A program made the translations under genes and the position numbers. A stretch of DNA of 7,249 nt from an uncultured Verrucomicrobiota bacterium (lineage in GTDB: Bacteria > Verrucomicrobiota > Verrucomicrobiae > Opitutales > Opitutaceae). Below the pieces are notes generated by a model. It saw only the letters and a program-made list of their open reading frames with translations, made no database searches and was not told where the DNA came from. Location: positions 1-7,249 of the forward strand of contig CAMLQS010000262.1 of NCBI GenBank assembly GCA_946482165.1. The letters are read 5' to 3'. Positions 1 to 6,449 of the stretch are shown in pieces; position 1 is the first letter of the stretch, and each line of letters opens with the position of its first letter.

Positions 1-542
1 ATGACGACGAGGCCGCCGGGATAGCGCGTGAGATAGTCCTGGAACCAGAGCAGGGCCTCGAGATCGAGATGGTTCGTCGGCTCGTCGAGGAGGAGGAGGG
101 CGGGCTCGGCCACGAGGAGGCGGGCGAGGTGGGCGCGCATGACCCAGCCGCCGGAGAAACTCTTCGCGGGTTTTTCGGCGTCGCCTTCCTTGAAGCCGAG
201 GCCGGCGAGGATGGTGCGCGCGCGCGGCTCGAGGGTGTAGTCGATGTCCCAGTTGTCCTCGGTGGGCTCGAGCGCCTTGCCGGAGGTGGCGATGGTGAGG
301 ATGGACTCGTCGCCGACGGGAGCGGACTCCTGCGGCAGGTAGCCGAAGTCGGCGCCGCGTTCCCACTCGATGGTGCCGGTGTCGGGACGTTCTTCGCCGA
401 GGATGAGGCCGAAGAGGGTGGATTTGCCCGCGCCATTCGGTCCGATGAGGCCGAGGCGGTCGGTGCGGGCGATGAAAAGCGAGACGTCCGAGAAGAGTTC
501 GCGGGTGCCGTAGGACTTGGAGACGTCGGATATCGTCAGCAT
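1..542 (-). CDS. ABC-F family ATPase, N-terminal part (cut by window edge)
   Basis: This gene reads leftward from an ATG at 542 and is still open at the window edge, so only about 180 N-terminal residues are visible. The product begins [12 protein letters not shown]. It has a Walker A motif GPNGAGKST (about residues 34-42), a Q-loop in YLPQES (Q71), an ABC signature SFSGGWVMR (128-136) and a Walker [13 protein letters not shown] (149-160). The DEPTNHLD form with no membrane domain is typical of ABC-F proteins, cytosolic ATPases with two tandem ABC domains that act on the ribosome (EttA, Uup, YheS and antibiotic-protection types). The second ABC domain and the inter-domain linker lie outside the window, so the subfamily cannot be set. 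The stretch between Q-loop and signature is fairly short, which argues against a long arm insertion. No good Shine-Dalgarno precedes the ATG. The gene is divergent from recA. Confidence 0.93.
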   Translation of the reverse strand, partial: MLTISDVSKSYGTRELFSDVSLFIARTDRLGLIGPNGAGKSTLFGLILGEERPDTGTIEWERGADFGYLPQESAPVGDESILTIATSGKALEPTEDNWDIDYTLEPRARTILAGLGFKEGDAEKPAKSFSGGWVMRAHLARLLVAEPALLLLDEPTNHLDLEALLWFQDYLTRYPGGLVV

Positions 543-622
543 AAACGGAGCAAAAGATGCGGGGCGGGGGCGCGGAGCAACAAAAAGCCCCGGGGGTCGA
601 TTCGGCGAGGCGCCTGACAGGG

Positions 623-643
623 TGAACACATATTTGAACACAT
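623..643. promoter_or_regulatory. Candidate operator: 9-bp direct repeat upstream of recA
   Basis: TGAACACAT occurs at 623-631 and again at 635-643, a 12-bp period, which is close to one helical turn. Each copy carries GAACA, the half-site of the LexA motif reported for Verrucomicrobia (TGTTC-N4-GAACA). Only the first copy has a partial partner arm: TGACA at 615-619 followed by four bases and GAACA, 7 of 10 positions. The second copy ends in the perfect 8-bp palindrome CACATGTG (639-646). A LexA site is plausible because recA is the usual SOS target, but the match is imperfect and the direct-repeat arrangement differs from that consensus. Confidence 0.4.
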
Positions 644-690
644 GTGGCTTGCCAGCGGCGGCGAGGATGCTTCCCGTGATCGCCTTCACA

Positions 691-714
691 GCAGCCGGGC
701 GATTGCCCGGCTCC
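691..714 (+). repeat. Palindromic hairpin element, copy 1 (recA leader)
   Basis: AGCCGGGC (693-700) and GCCCGGCT (705-712) form an 8-bp perfect stem around a GATT tetraloop. With flanks, the element reads GCAG, stem, CTCC. A second copy in the same orientation relative to its gene lies at 4726-4748, before the EF-hand gene. In both places 27 nt separate the element from the start codon. No U-tract follows, so it is not an intrinsic terminator. It could be a REP-like palindrome or a structured 5' leader. Confidence 0.6.
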
Positions 715-741
715 CTTAATCACACCAAGAAAGTTCCCATC

Positions 742-1818
742 ATGTCCAAAGCCGCCCCCGCCAAAGCCTCCGCCGCCCCTGCCGTCGTTGGCCCCGATCG
801 CAAAAATCTCGAGCTGGCCGTCAGCTCCATCACCAAACAGTTCGGCGAAGGCTCGATCATGCGCCTTGGCGACAACCACAAGATGGCCGTCGAGACGGTC
901 TCCACCGGTTCGCTCGCCATCGACCTTTGTCTCGGCGGCGGCGGCCTGCCCCGCGGCCGCATCATCGAGATTTACGGTCCGGAGTCCTCGGGCAAAACGA
1001 CCTTCTGTTTGAGCGTTATCGCCGAGGCGCAGCGCCGCGGCGGCCTCGCCGCCTTCATCGACGTCGAGCACGCTCTCGATCCGAAATACGCCCGCATCGT
1101 CGGCGTGAAACTCGACGACCTCCTCGTATCCCAGCCGGACTCCGGCGAGGACGCGCTCAACATCACCGAGGCGCTCATTCGCTCCAATGCCATCGACGTC
1201 ATCGTCATCGACTCCGTGGCCGCCCTTATCACCAAGGCCGAACTCGACGGCCAGATGGGCGACATGACCATGGGTTCGCAGGCGCGACTGATGTCCCAGG
1301 CCATGCGCCGTCTCACCGCCGTGGTGAGTAAGACCAAGTGCATCTGCATCTTCACCAATCAGATTCGCGAGAAGATCGGCGTCATGTTCGGCAACCCCGA
1401 GACCACGTCGGGCGGTCGCGCGCTGAAGTTCTTCTCCTCGATCCGCATCGATATCCGCCGCAAGGACCAGTTGAAGACTCCGGACGGCAAGATCATCGGC
1501 AACCGCACCAAGATCAAAGTGGTGAAGAACAAGATCGCGCCTCCGTTCACCGAGTGCGAGTTCGACATCATGTATGACGAGGGCATCAGCCGCACCGGCT
1601 CGCTCCTCGACCTCGGCCTCGAGCACAAGATTCTCGAGAAGAAAGGCGCTTGGATCGCCTACCAGGGCGAACTTGTCGGCCAAGGCCGCGACGCCGCCAA
1701 GGCCGCGCTGAAGGAAAAGCCGGAGCTCGCCGCGAAGATCCAAACCGCGATTCAGGAAAAGGTCACCGTCGCGGGCGGCGCCGACGTGACGGGCGCGGCG
1801 GCGGCGGACGAGGAGTAA
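742..1818 (+). CDS. recA: Recombinase RecA
   Basis: A complete 358-aa RecA, close to the usual family length of about 350. RecA forms ATP-dependent filaments on single-stranded DNA, drives homologous strand exchange and stimulates LexA self-cleavage in the SOS response. Visible motifs are Walker [10 protein letters not shown] (79-87), the catalytic-glutamate region [10 protein letters not shown] (105-114), Walker [11 protein letters not shown] (153-162), DNA loop L1 around [20 protein letters not shown] (169-188), and loop L2 within [20 protein letters not shown] (206-225). [10 protein letters not shown] follows at 260-269. The C-terminus ends in a short acidic tail, ADEE. An in-frame ATG at 517 would give 433 aa but would overlap the divergent ABC-F start and add a non-RecA sequence. 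ATG742 gives [10 protein letters not shown], an Ala/Lys-rich start before the conserved core at about residue 20, and is preferred. The Shine-Dalgarno is weak. Codons favour C endings (GCC, CTC, ATC). Confidence 0.98.
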   Translation: MSKAAPAKASAAPAVVGPDRKNLELAVSSITKQFGEGSIMRLGDNHKMAVETVSTGSLAIDLCLGGGGLPRGRIIEIYGPESSGKTTFCLSVIAEAQRRGGLAAFIDVEHALDPKYARIVGVKLDDLLVSQPDSGEDALNITEALIRSNAIDVIVIDSVAALITKAELDGQMGDMTMGSQARLMSQAMRRLTAVVSKTKCICIFTNQIREKIGVMFGNPETTSGGRALKFFSSIRIDIRRKDQLKTPDGKIIGNRTKIKVVKNKIAPPFTECEFDIMYDEGISRTGSLLDLGLEHKILEKKGAWIAYQGELVGQGRDAAKAALKEKPELAAKIQTAIQEKVTVAGGADVTGAAAADEE

Positions 1819-1875
1819 TACGCGGGGCCGTGCCGCGGAGGAACCCCCGCGTCGCCCCACGCCGAGACATCGCAC

Positions 1876-1913
1876 GAGCCGAAGCCCCGAGCGGGCTTCG
1901 GCTTGTTCTTTTT
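1876..1913 (+). terminator. Intrinsic terminator of recA
   Basis: GCCGAAGCCC (1878-1887) pairs perfectly with GGGCTTCGGC (1893-1902) around a 5-nt loop. An extra A-T pair (1877/1903) and a G-T pair extend the base. The T-rich run TTGTTCTTTTT (1903-1913) follows directly. It starts about 57 nt after the recA stop codon, the expected place, and implies that recA is monocistronic. Confidence 0.9.
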
Positions 1914-1933
1914 GATCCGAAATTCGCGGTTAT

Positions 1934-2118
1934 CCCAGGCTGTGTCTCGTAAATAAATCGGGGCAGCGTGAGCAAGAAAGGGCGCTCGGCCAAGGCGACC
2001 GAGCGCGGAGGCGGACCGGAGGTCCGTGCCGCCGAGGGCAACGCTGGCCCAGCGCGCTTTCTCGTTTCACTCGTAGAGCGTTGGCGATGCTCCGGTTTAT
2101 TCACGAGACACAGCCCAG
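1934..2118. repeat. MITE-like imperfect inverted-repeat element
   Basis: The arms at 1938-1968 and 2085-2115 are inverted copies matching at 27 of 31 positions, with the outer 13 bp perfect (GGCTGTGTCTCGT on the left). A second pair of blocks, 1969-1991 and 2046-2069, also matches in inverted orientation at about 19 of 24 columns. The right arm has 15 extra bases between its two blocks (2070-2084). Inside are two local hairpins: GCGCTCGG/CCGAGCGC (1982-1989 with 1999-2006) and CGGACC/GGTCCG (2012-2017 with 2021-2026). The palindrome CGCTGG-C-CCAGCG lies at 2042-2054. CCCAG occurs on both outer edges (1934-1938 and 2114-2118) and could be a 5-bp target duplication. No transposase frame is present, so a non-autonomous element or large palindromic repeat fits best. 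Confidence 0.65.
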
Positions 2119-2325
2119 TAGCCGGTAACACGGATATTTTCGGGCTACCTCCGCATTCCGAGCGATGATTTTTCGTCACGGAGGACACAGAGCTCTGACA
2201 CGGAGAGCACAGAGCCAATCCGTATTTCAGAAATCCTGATCGATCTTTCCTCCGTGACCTCTGTGTCCGCGCTCCGGCTCGGCTCTGTGGATAATCCGAA
2301 AAAATACCCGATATAGGCTGCTAGA
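2116..2325. repeat. Second imperfect inverted-repeat region with CACGGAGG/CACAGAG words
   Basis: This gene-free stretch is richer in A and T than its surroundings and contains several inverted word pairs. CACGGAGG (2177-2184) faces CCTCCGTG (2249-2256), GGACACAGAG (2183-2192) faces CTCTGTGTCC (2259-2268), and CACAGAGCC (2208-2216) faces GGCTCTGTG (2281-2289). The outer ends, about 2116-2150 and 2291-2325, are loosely inverted around TATTTT-CGG / CCG-AAAAAATA. GTAGCC (2118-2123) and GGCTAC (2143-2148) also form a local pair. The pairs are not all nested, so it does not fold as one simple stem. Words of this kind recur as intergenic repeats in several environmental bacterial phyla. I see no open frame with coding character here. 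Confidence 0.5.
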
Positions 2326-2430
2326 TCCCTCTTCGTGTCCTTCGAGCTCTTTGCGTTTAGCAGCTGGTCTAGAGGCACGGGACTGGCATGACACGCGGGC
2401 CGGTGGGCGAAGATCTGGTCCGCGCCGGCC
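2326..2430. other. Remainder of gene-free region downstream of the EF-hand gene
   Basis: This holds an intergenic-repeat-like string (CTTCGTGTCCTTCGAGC at 2331-2347 and CTTTGCG at 2349-2355), then GC-rich sequence up to the EF-hand gene stop. GGCCGG (2398-2403) and CCGGCC (2425-2430) could pair across a 21-nt loop just after that stop codon. There is no T-tract in the gene's direction, so I do not call a terminator. Confidence 0.4.
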
Positions 2431-4698
2431 TCATTTCGCGGCGGCTTCGGCCTCGGCCTGCTTTTTCGCCTCGGCGTCGATGATGTCTTTGCGGGCTTTT
2501 TCGCGGGCGGTGACGGCCTCGCGTTCGTCGCGGACTTTCTGGCGGGTCTCGGCGTCGGCCCAGATCCAGTAGCCTTGGCGATGATGGTGCCAGAGGAGGC
2601 CTCCGAGGACGGCGGCGACGATGACGAGGAAGGTGATGCGGCGACGGCGCGCGGCGGCTTCCTTGTCCTCGTAGGGGTCGTTGAGGTCGCGTTTGCTGTT
2701 CTTGGGCAACACGGCGCGTTCGGTGAGTTTGGTGCCGAAGGGGATGTTGATCTTCACGCGGCCGTTGATCGCCCAGCCGTTGGCCTCGAGGAGCGGGCCG
2801 AGCGTGCGCTGGCGGAGTTTGAGCCACGCGATGAGCATGGAGGGTCCGGAGATCACGAGCACCAGGCCGAGGACGACGAGCGGATACTGCCAGGCGGCGA
2901 GGCCGAAGACGTAGCCGAGGATGAGGGTGAGGGCGGTGACGGCGCCGGAGATGGCGACGCCGATGGCGGCGACGGCGCCGACGTCGACTTTCTTCGGTTC
3001 GCCCGGCTTGGCGGGAGGCGCGGCTGGGGCGGGGGCGGCTTTGTCGACGTTGGCGGTTTTGTCGGCGGCGGCGGCGAGGCGCGCGTTGCTGGCGGCCTCG
3101 GCGGCGGCGGCGCGTTTGGCGACCTGTTCCTCGATCATGCGGAGGAACTTCTTGTAGGGGGCGAAGAAGGCCTGCCGGACGCTGATGGGGTTGTCGACGA
3201 TGCTGGTGATGGTCGCGTCCCAGTCGCGGCCCTGGCGGTCGTAGAAGAGGCCGTTGCGGCCGACGAAGAGGTAGTCGCTGTCGCCCTGGGTGATGCAGGC
3301 GGCGATCTTGCGGGCGGGGACGCCGGGGCGCTTGAGGTCGCAGTAGGCGATGTAGGCCTTGCTCATCGCGGCGAGGGGCGAGGGGCCGGCGACCTCGATG
3401 CAGAACTCGGTGGAGCGGCTGTCGAGATAGAGGGTGCCGGCCTGGAAGGCGGCGAGATACTGCGGGGAGTAGAAGTCGAAAAAGTTGACGTAGTTGTGGA
3501 GCAGGGCGCGGAAATCCCGGGTGAAGCGGAGCAACTTCTCGACGTTGACGATGGCGTCGAATTCGGGCGCGAGGGCCTTGTCCTGCGCGATGAGGGCCGC
3601 GAGGGCGGGGCGGAGTTTTTCGGCGGAGGCGAGGTGGGCGCGAAGCTTGTCCAGGCCGAGTTTCTCGACGGCGAGGGCGGGTTTGGCGGCGGCGTGCGAA
3701 GCGTAGGCGTCGGTCTTGGCCTTGAGGGCGGTCCACTGTTCCTCGGTGAGCGCGACGAGGTCGGCGCCGAAGGCGGGCGTGACGGCGTCGCGCTGCAGGA
3801 CGGCGAGGCGGGAAGCCCAGGCGGGGTTGACGACGTCGCGCAAGGGGAGGGGTTTTCCGGGCTCGACGCGGGCGAGGGGGAAGCCGGCGATCTCGTCCGC
3901 GGTGATGGTCATGTCCTTTGCGGCGAGGCCGAGGTATTCGGCTTCGGAACGGTTGACGGCGGCGAGGGCGCGGGGGTCGAAGGCGGCGAGGCGGGATCGG
4001 GCGAACCAGTCGTCGATCTTGGCGCGGACGGCGGCCACGGCGGCGGCCGCGAGCGGAGTGGAGGCGCCGAGGGTGAGGATGGCGGGATCGGAGGCCTTGT
4101 CGGTCCAGGCGACGAGGGCGTCGGCGTCGGCGAAGAACTTGTCCGCCAGCGCCTGGTCGACGCCGGGCGCGCCGGAGCGGTCGGGGGCTCCGCCGGTGGC
4201 CGCGACGATGTCGGTGAGCAGGGCGGCGAGGGCGGGGTCCTCGGCCGAGGCGGGGATGACGACGCCGTCGCCGTTGAGTTTGGTGGCGGCGAAGAGCTTG
4301 GCGGTGTCGGAGGCGTCGCCGAGGGAGATGGTGGTCGTGCCGGTTTTGCCAAGCGAAGCGAGGATGCGTCTGGCGGAGGCGGCGGCGGCGCGGCCTTCGG
4401 CGGTGTCGGCGAAGGCGTCGATCGGGATCTCGCTCTGGGCGGAAAGGAGAATGCCGAGGTCGTTGAAGTAAGGTTTGGCCCAGGCGATGGCCGCGAGGAG
4501 CTCGGGGGCGCGAATGCGGCCGTCTTTGTCGGTGTCGAGGAGGGCGAGGGTCTTTTCGTCGAGCTCGAGACCCTTGACCGGGCAGGAGAGGGCGGCCCAG
4601 AGCTTCTGGTCGAGGGTGTGGAGGTTCTCGAGATCGGCGGCGCTGGTGAGCGCGACTTGGTCGAAGCCGCCGATGCGGTAGAAGTTCCAGATATGCAT
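2431..4698 (-). CDS. EF-hand domain-containing membrane protein of unknown function
   Basis: The 755-aa product begins MHIWNFYRIGGFDQV and has no N-terminal signal peptide. A canonical EF-hand loop, DTDKDGRIRAPE, lies at residues 55-66 with calcium ligands at positions 1, 3, 5 and 12. Two degenerate loop-like stretches follow: KLNGDGVVIPAS (about 140-151), and one ending KDMTITADE (about 261-269). The region 340-530 is well-ordered and aromatic-rich (HNYVNFFDFYSPQYL, 401-415). An Ala/Pro/Lys linker (about 530-572) leads to two membrane helices (about 574-598 and 603-626), the motif GPLLEANGWAINGRVKINIPFG (634-655), a third helix (about 688-704) and a charged coiled coil (713-755). It resembles conserved uncharacterised EF-hand proteins of Verrucomicrobia and Bacteroidetes. 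Calcium-dependent regulation at the membrane is inference. The start at 4698 is chosen because the frame stays open to 6423 but overlaps the lipoprotein gene with shadow sequence. Confidence 0.88.
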   Translation of the reverse strand: MHIWNFYRIGGFDQVALTSAADLENLHTLDQKLWAALSCPVKGLELDEKTLALLDTDKDGRIRAPELLAAIAWAKPYFNDLGILLSAQSEIPIDAFADTAEGRAAAASARRILASLGKTGTTTISLGDASDTAKLFAATKLNGDGVVIPASAEDPALAALLTDIVAATGGAPDRSGAPGVDQALADKFFADADALVAWTDKASDPAILTLGASTPLAAAAVAAVRAKIDDWFARSRLAAFDPRALAAVNRSEAEYLGLAAKDMTITADEIAGFPLARVEPGKPLPLRDVVNPAWASRLAVLQRDAVTPAFGADLVALTEEQWTALKAKTDAYASHAAAKPALAVEKLGLDKLRAHLASAEKLRPALAALIAQDKALAPEFDAIVNVEKLLRFTRDFRALLHNYVNFFDFYSPQYLAAFQAGTLYLDSRSTEFCIEVAGPSPLAAMSKAYIAYCDLKRPGVPARKIAACITQGDSDYLFVGRNGLFYDRQGRDWDATITSIVDNPISVRQAFFAPYKKFLRMIEEQVAKRAAAAEAASNARLAAAADKTANVDKAAPAPAAPPAKPGEPKKVDVGAVAAIGVAISGAVTALTLILGYVFGLAAWQYPLVVLGLVLVISGPSMLIAWLKLRQRTLGPLLEANGWAINGRVKINIPFGTKLTERAVLPKNSKRDLNDPYEDKEAAARRRRITFLVIVAAVLGGLLWHHHRQGYWIWADAETRQKVRDEREAVTAREKARKDIIDAEAKKQAEAEAAAK

Positions 4699-4889
4699 GG
4701 TTGGAGCGTGGAGCGGAGAGCGCGAGGAGCCGGGAAATCCCGGCCTGCGGGTCCGCGAGCCCGAAATCCGCGCGACCGGCTGGATGATCGGACGGGCGGG
4801 GGAGGCCTGAGGACCGGGGCAACCGGGAGAGATGGCGAAGCGCGCGACTATGGCGGCGGCCACGACCGGGGCAAGTGCGCCCGAGGCTT
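4699..4889. other. Spacer between lipoprotein and EF-hand genes
   Basis: This 191-bp GC-rich spacer lies between two genes read on the minus strand. It contains the second copy of the palindromic element (4726-4748). No T-tract terminator for the lipoprotein gene and no clear promoter for the EF-hand gene were found, so co-transcription is possible. Confidence 0.45.
4726..4748 (-). repeat. Palindromic hairpin element, copy 2 (EF-hand gene leader)
   Basis: On the minus strand this reads GCAG, GCCGGG, ATTT, CCCGGC, TCC. The stem is 6 bp, or 7 if the inner A-T closes (plus-strand positions 4729-4734 with 4739-4744). Aligned with copy 1 at 691-714 it shares GCAG, CCGGG, ATT in the loop, and CCGGCTCC, with only small indels in and beside the stem. 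It ends 27 nt before the ATG at 4698, the same spacing as copy 1 to recA. Confidence 0.6.
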
Positions 4890-6308
4890 TTACGAATTTG
4901 GCGCGGCGGCCACCGTCGGAGTCGCCGGGGTGACGGGCACGGTGTCGACGCGGAGGGCTCGTTCGAGCAAGGTGCGGGCGCCGGGTGCGAGATCGCCGGT
5001 GCGGAGCGTCTGCTCGAGGTAGCCGCGCACGAGGGGGTGTTGGCGGGCGTTGGCGCGAAGCGTCCAGAGCGCGGTGCGAAGGAGAATCTCGCGGCGGATT
5101 TCGACGGGCGTCTCCGGATCCTCGGGATCGGGCGCGGGAAGCATTTCCTGGCTCTCGGCGCCGGGAAGGCTCTTGCGCCAGCGTTCGGCGGCGCCGAGGT
5201 CGGCGGTATTGGACAAGGGCTCGAGAAGACGCTGGAGCGGGGCGTAAAGGGCGCTGGCGAAAAAGCGGCCCCAGAGGGCGTCGAGTTGCGAAGCGTGAAG
5301 CAGGGGGGAGTCGGGATCGGCGGGCCAGGCGTGGCCGCGGAAGTCGGCGAGGCGCGCCCATAGATCGGGACCGAGGCCCGCGGGCGGCGCGGATGTGGCG
5401 CGCAGGTGAAAGCCCAGAACGAGCGAGAGCGCGAAGGCCTCGTCGGCATCGGCGGCTGCCAGGCGGGCGCCGAAGGCGGGAAGGAGCCAGGGGTTGTCGC
5501 CGAGGATCTGATCGTAGAAGCCGAGGAGGGGCGGCATCGCGCCGGCGCGTTTGTCCGCGGGCAGCTTTTGGAAAAAGAGGGGCAGGGCGGGGAGCGCGAA
5601 TTCGGGGCTTGGCGCGAGGTAGTAGTTTTGGAACCAGCGCTCGGAGTCGAAATCCGCCGGGAGGTCGGGGGCGGCGTAATCTTCGATCGCGAGGGTCTGG
5701 GAGAGCTCGCTCACGATGCCGGCGAGATGATCGTGGACGCGGACGACGATCTGATATTCGCCGACGGGATCGTCGGGCGCGGCGTAGAAGCTGACGGTCG
5801 ACGAAGGATAGAGCAGCAGGTCGGGAGTCGAGACCGTGCCCTGCCAGAGCGAGGCGGACAGCGGGGCGCCGTCGAGGCGGCCGTCGGGTTTTTTCACGAG
5901 CAGCTCGAAGGTCAGGTCGGCGGTCTCGAGCGCGTCGAAGGCGTAATTGCGCGCGAGCGGCAGGATGAACACGCGTTGCCCGTGGTAGAGTTTGCGGACG
6001 GGTTGGTAAGCGGGGCCGGAGCCGGCGAGCACGTGGAGGAAAATGTCGTCGTGCGCGACCTGCGTGGTGACGACGAGAAGCGGCGAAAACGGTTGATCGG
6101 GCCGGGCGCGCGTGAAGGGCGTGCCGGCGCGGCTGCGGCGGGCGGGCGGCGCGGGCTCCGAATCGTGGGACGCGACGGGGGCGCGCGGCGGCGCGGGCGC
6201 GATGGCGGCGGCGGCCGTCCGGCCGGGCGGAGTCGGGCGGTGGGCGCAGCCGGCGGCGAGCCCCAGGAGGGCGGCGAAGACGAGAAAGCGGCGGACGCGC
6301 GGCGGCAT
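4890..6308 (-). CDS. Predicted lipoprotein of unknown function
   Basis: The 472-aa product begins MPPRVRRFLVFAALLGLAAGCAH. It has an arginine-rich start, a hydrophobic stretch and a lipobox-like AAGC with Cys21, pointing to signal peptidase II processing and membrane anchoring in the cell envelope. Residues 22-73 are a Pro/Ala/Arg-rich low-complexity tether. Residues 75-210 alternate short hydrophobic strands (SPLLVVTTQV, YHGQRVFILPLA, GEYQIVVRVHDHL) and look beta-rich. Residues 220-455 look mainly helical, with aromatic patches (RWFQNYYLAP, DALWGRFFASALYAPLQ). The C-terminal 20 residues are Pro/Thr/Ala-rich. I recognise no catalytic motif or named family. ATG6308 is chosen because it places the signal peptide at the N-terminus; the frame stays open far upstream only as GC-rich shadow. 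No Shine-Dalgarno is obvious. It lies upstream of the EF-hand gene in the same direction and is divergent from the DUF4197 gene. Confidence 0.85.
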   Translation of the reverse strand: MPPRVRRFLVFAALLGLAAGCAHRPTPPGRTAAAAIAPAPPRAPVASHDSEPAPPARRSRAGTPFTRARPDQPFSPLLVVTTQVAHDDIFLHVLAGSGPAYQPVRKLYHGQRVFILPLARNYAFDALETADLTFELLVKKPDGRLDGAPLSASLWQGTVSTPDLLLYPSSTVSFYAAPDDPVGEYQIVVRVHDHLAGIVSELSQTLAIEDYAAPDLPADFDSERWFQNYYLAPSPEFALPALPLFFQKLPADKRAGAMPPLLGFYDQILGDNPWLLPAFGARLAAADADEAFALSLVLGFHLRATSAPPAGLGPDLWARLADFRGHAWPADPDSPLLHASQLDALWGRFFASALYAPLQRLLEPLSNTADLGAAERWRKSLPGAESQEMLPAPDPEDPETPVEIRREILLRTALWTLRANARQHPLVRGYLEQTLRTGDLAPGARTLLERALRVDTVPVTPATPTVAAAPNS

Positions 6309-6449
6309 GGAAAGAGGACGGGGTGCAGCAGAGCCTAGGCCGGGCGCCGGAGCAAGGACTCGCGGACCCGGCGTCACCGGGGCGGCGCCGGAGTTTGGGA
6401 TACGGGAGCGCAAGGTTTGCCACCTTGCGGCAATGGAGGATCTTGCGGC
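6309..6449. promoter_or_regulatory. Divergent spacer between lipoprotein and DUF4197 genes
   Basis: This 141-bp region must serve two divergent genes. CGCAAGGT (6409-6416) and ACCTTGCG (6421-6428, sharing the boundary at the CC after TTGC) form an inverted repeat with a 4-5 nt loop, ending 21 nt before the DUF4197 ATG. A strong Shine-Dalgarno, GGAGGA (6435-6440), follows at a 9-nt spacing and fixes the ATG at 6450. CTTGCGGCA occurs twice, at 6424-6432 and 6442-6450, flanking the Shine-Dalgarno. No clear -35/-10 pair was found. Confidence 0.5.

Larger units (their letters stand above)
543..741. promoter_or_regulatory. Divergent intergenic region between ABC-F gene and recA
   Basis: About 200 bp must carry the promoters of two divergent genes. 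Most of it is GC-rich. The exception is an AT-rich island at about 623-645 that contains a perfect 9-bp direct repeat. A palindromic hairpin element lies at 691-714. I could not find a convincing pair of -35 and -10 boxes for either gene, so transcription starts are not called. The sequence before the recA ATG (a weak AAGAAAG at 728-734) is a poor ribosome-binding site. Confidence 0.55.

Noticed and set aside
590..597. CCCCGGGG followed on the minus strand by a T-run as a terminator
   Set aside because: The palindrome leaves no loop, and it would lie upstream of the ABC-F start rather than after a gene.
69..617. 182-codon plus-strand frame at the window start
   Set aside because: It is antisense to the ABC-F gene, whose Walker A, signature and Walker B motifs are clear; the plus-strand product is Gly/Glu-rich with no motif.
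1938..2115. Integron attC site or tRNA-like structure
   Set aside because: No integrase-type core sites, cassette gene or tRNA features (T-loop GTTCRA, acceptor CCA) were found; the arms extend far beyond attC-type boxes.
1763..2218. 151-codon minus-strand frame covering the recA terminator and inverted repeats
   Set aside because: It runs through the intrinsic terminator and both palindromic arms and has no domain character, so it is most likely chance.
2575..5022. 815-codon plus-strand open frame opposite the EF-hand gene
   Set aside because: Its translation is a Gly/Glu/Val/Ala/Asp-rich low-complexity string with no domain. It mirrors the GC-rich codons of the minus-strand gene, which has a clear EF-hand, membrane helices and a coiled coil.
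2369..5449. 1,026-codon minus-strand open frame rich in Arg/Pro
   Set aside because: It is a frame-shifted shadow of the EF-hand and lipoprotein genes; the composition is almost all Arg, Pro, Ala and His, with no recognisable motif.
5406..6338. 310-codon plus-strand frame opposite the lipoprotein gene
   Set aside because: Gly/Glu/Arg/Val-rich antisense shadow; the minus strand has a signal peptide, lipobox and varied composition.
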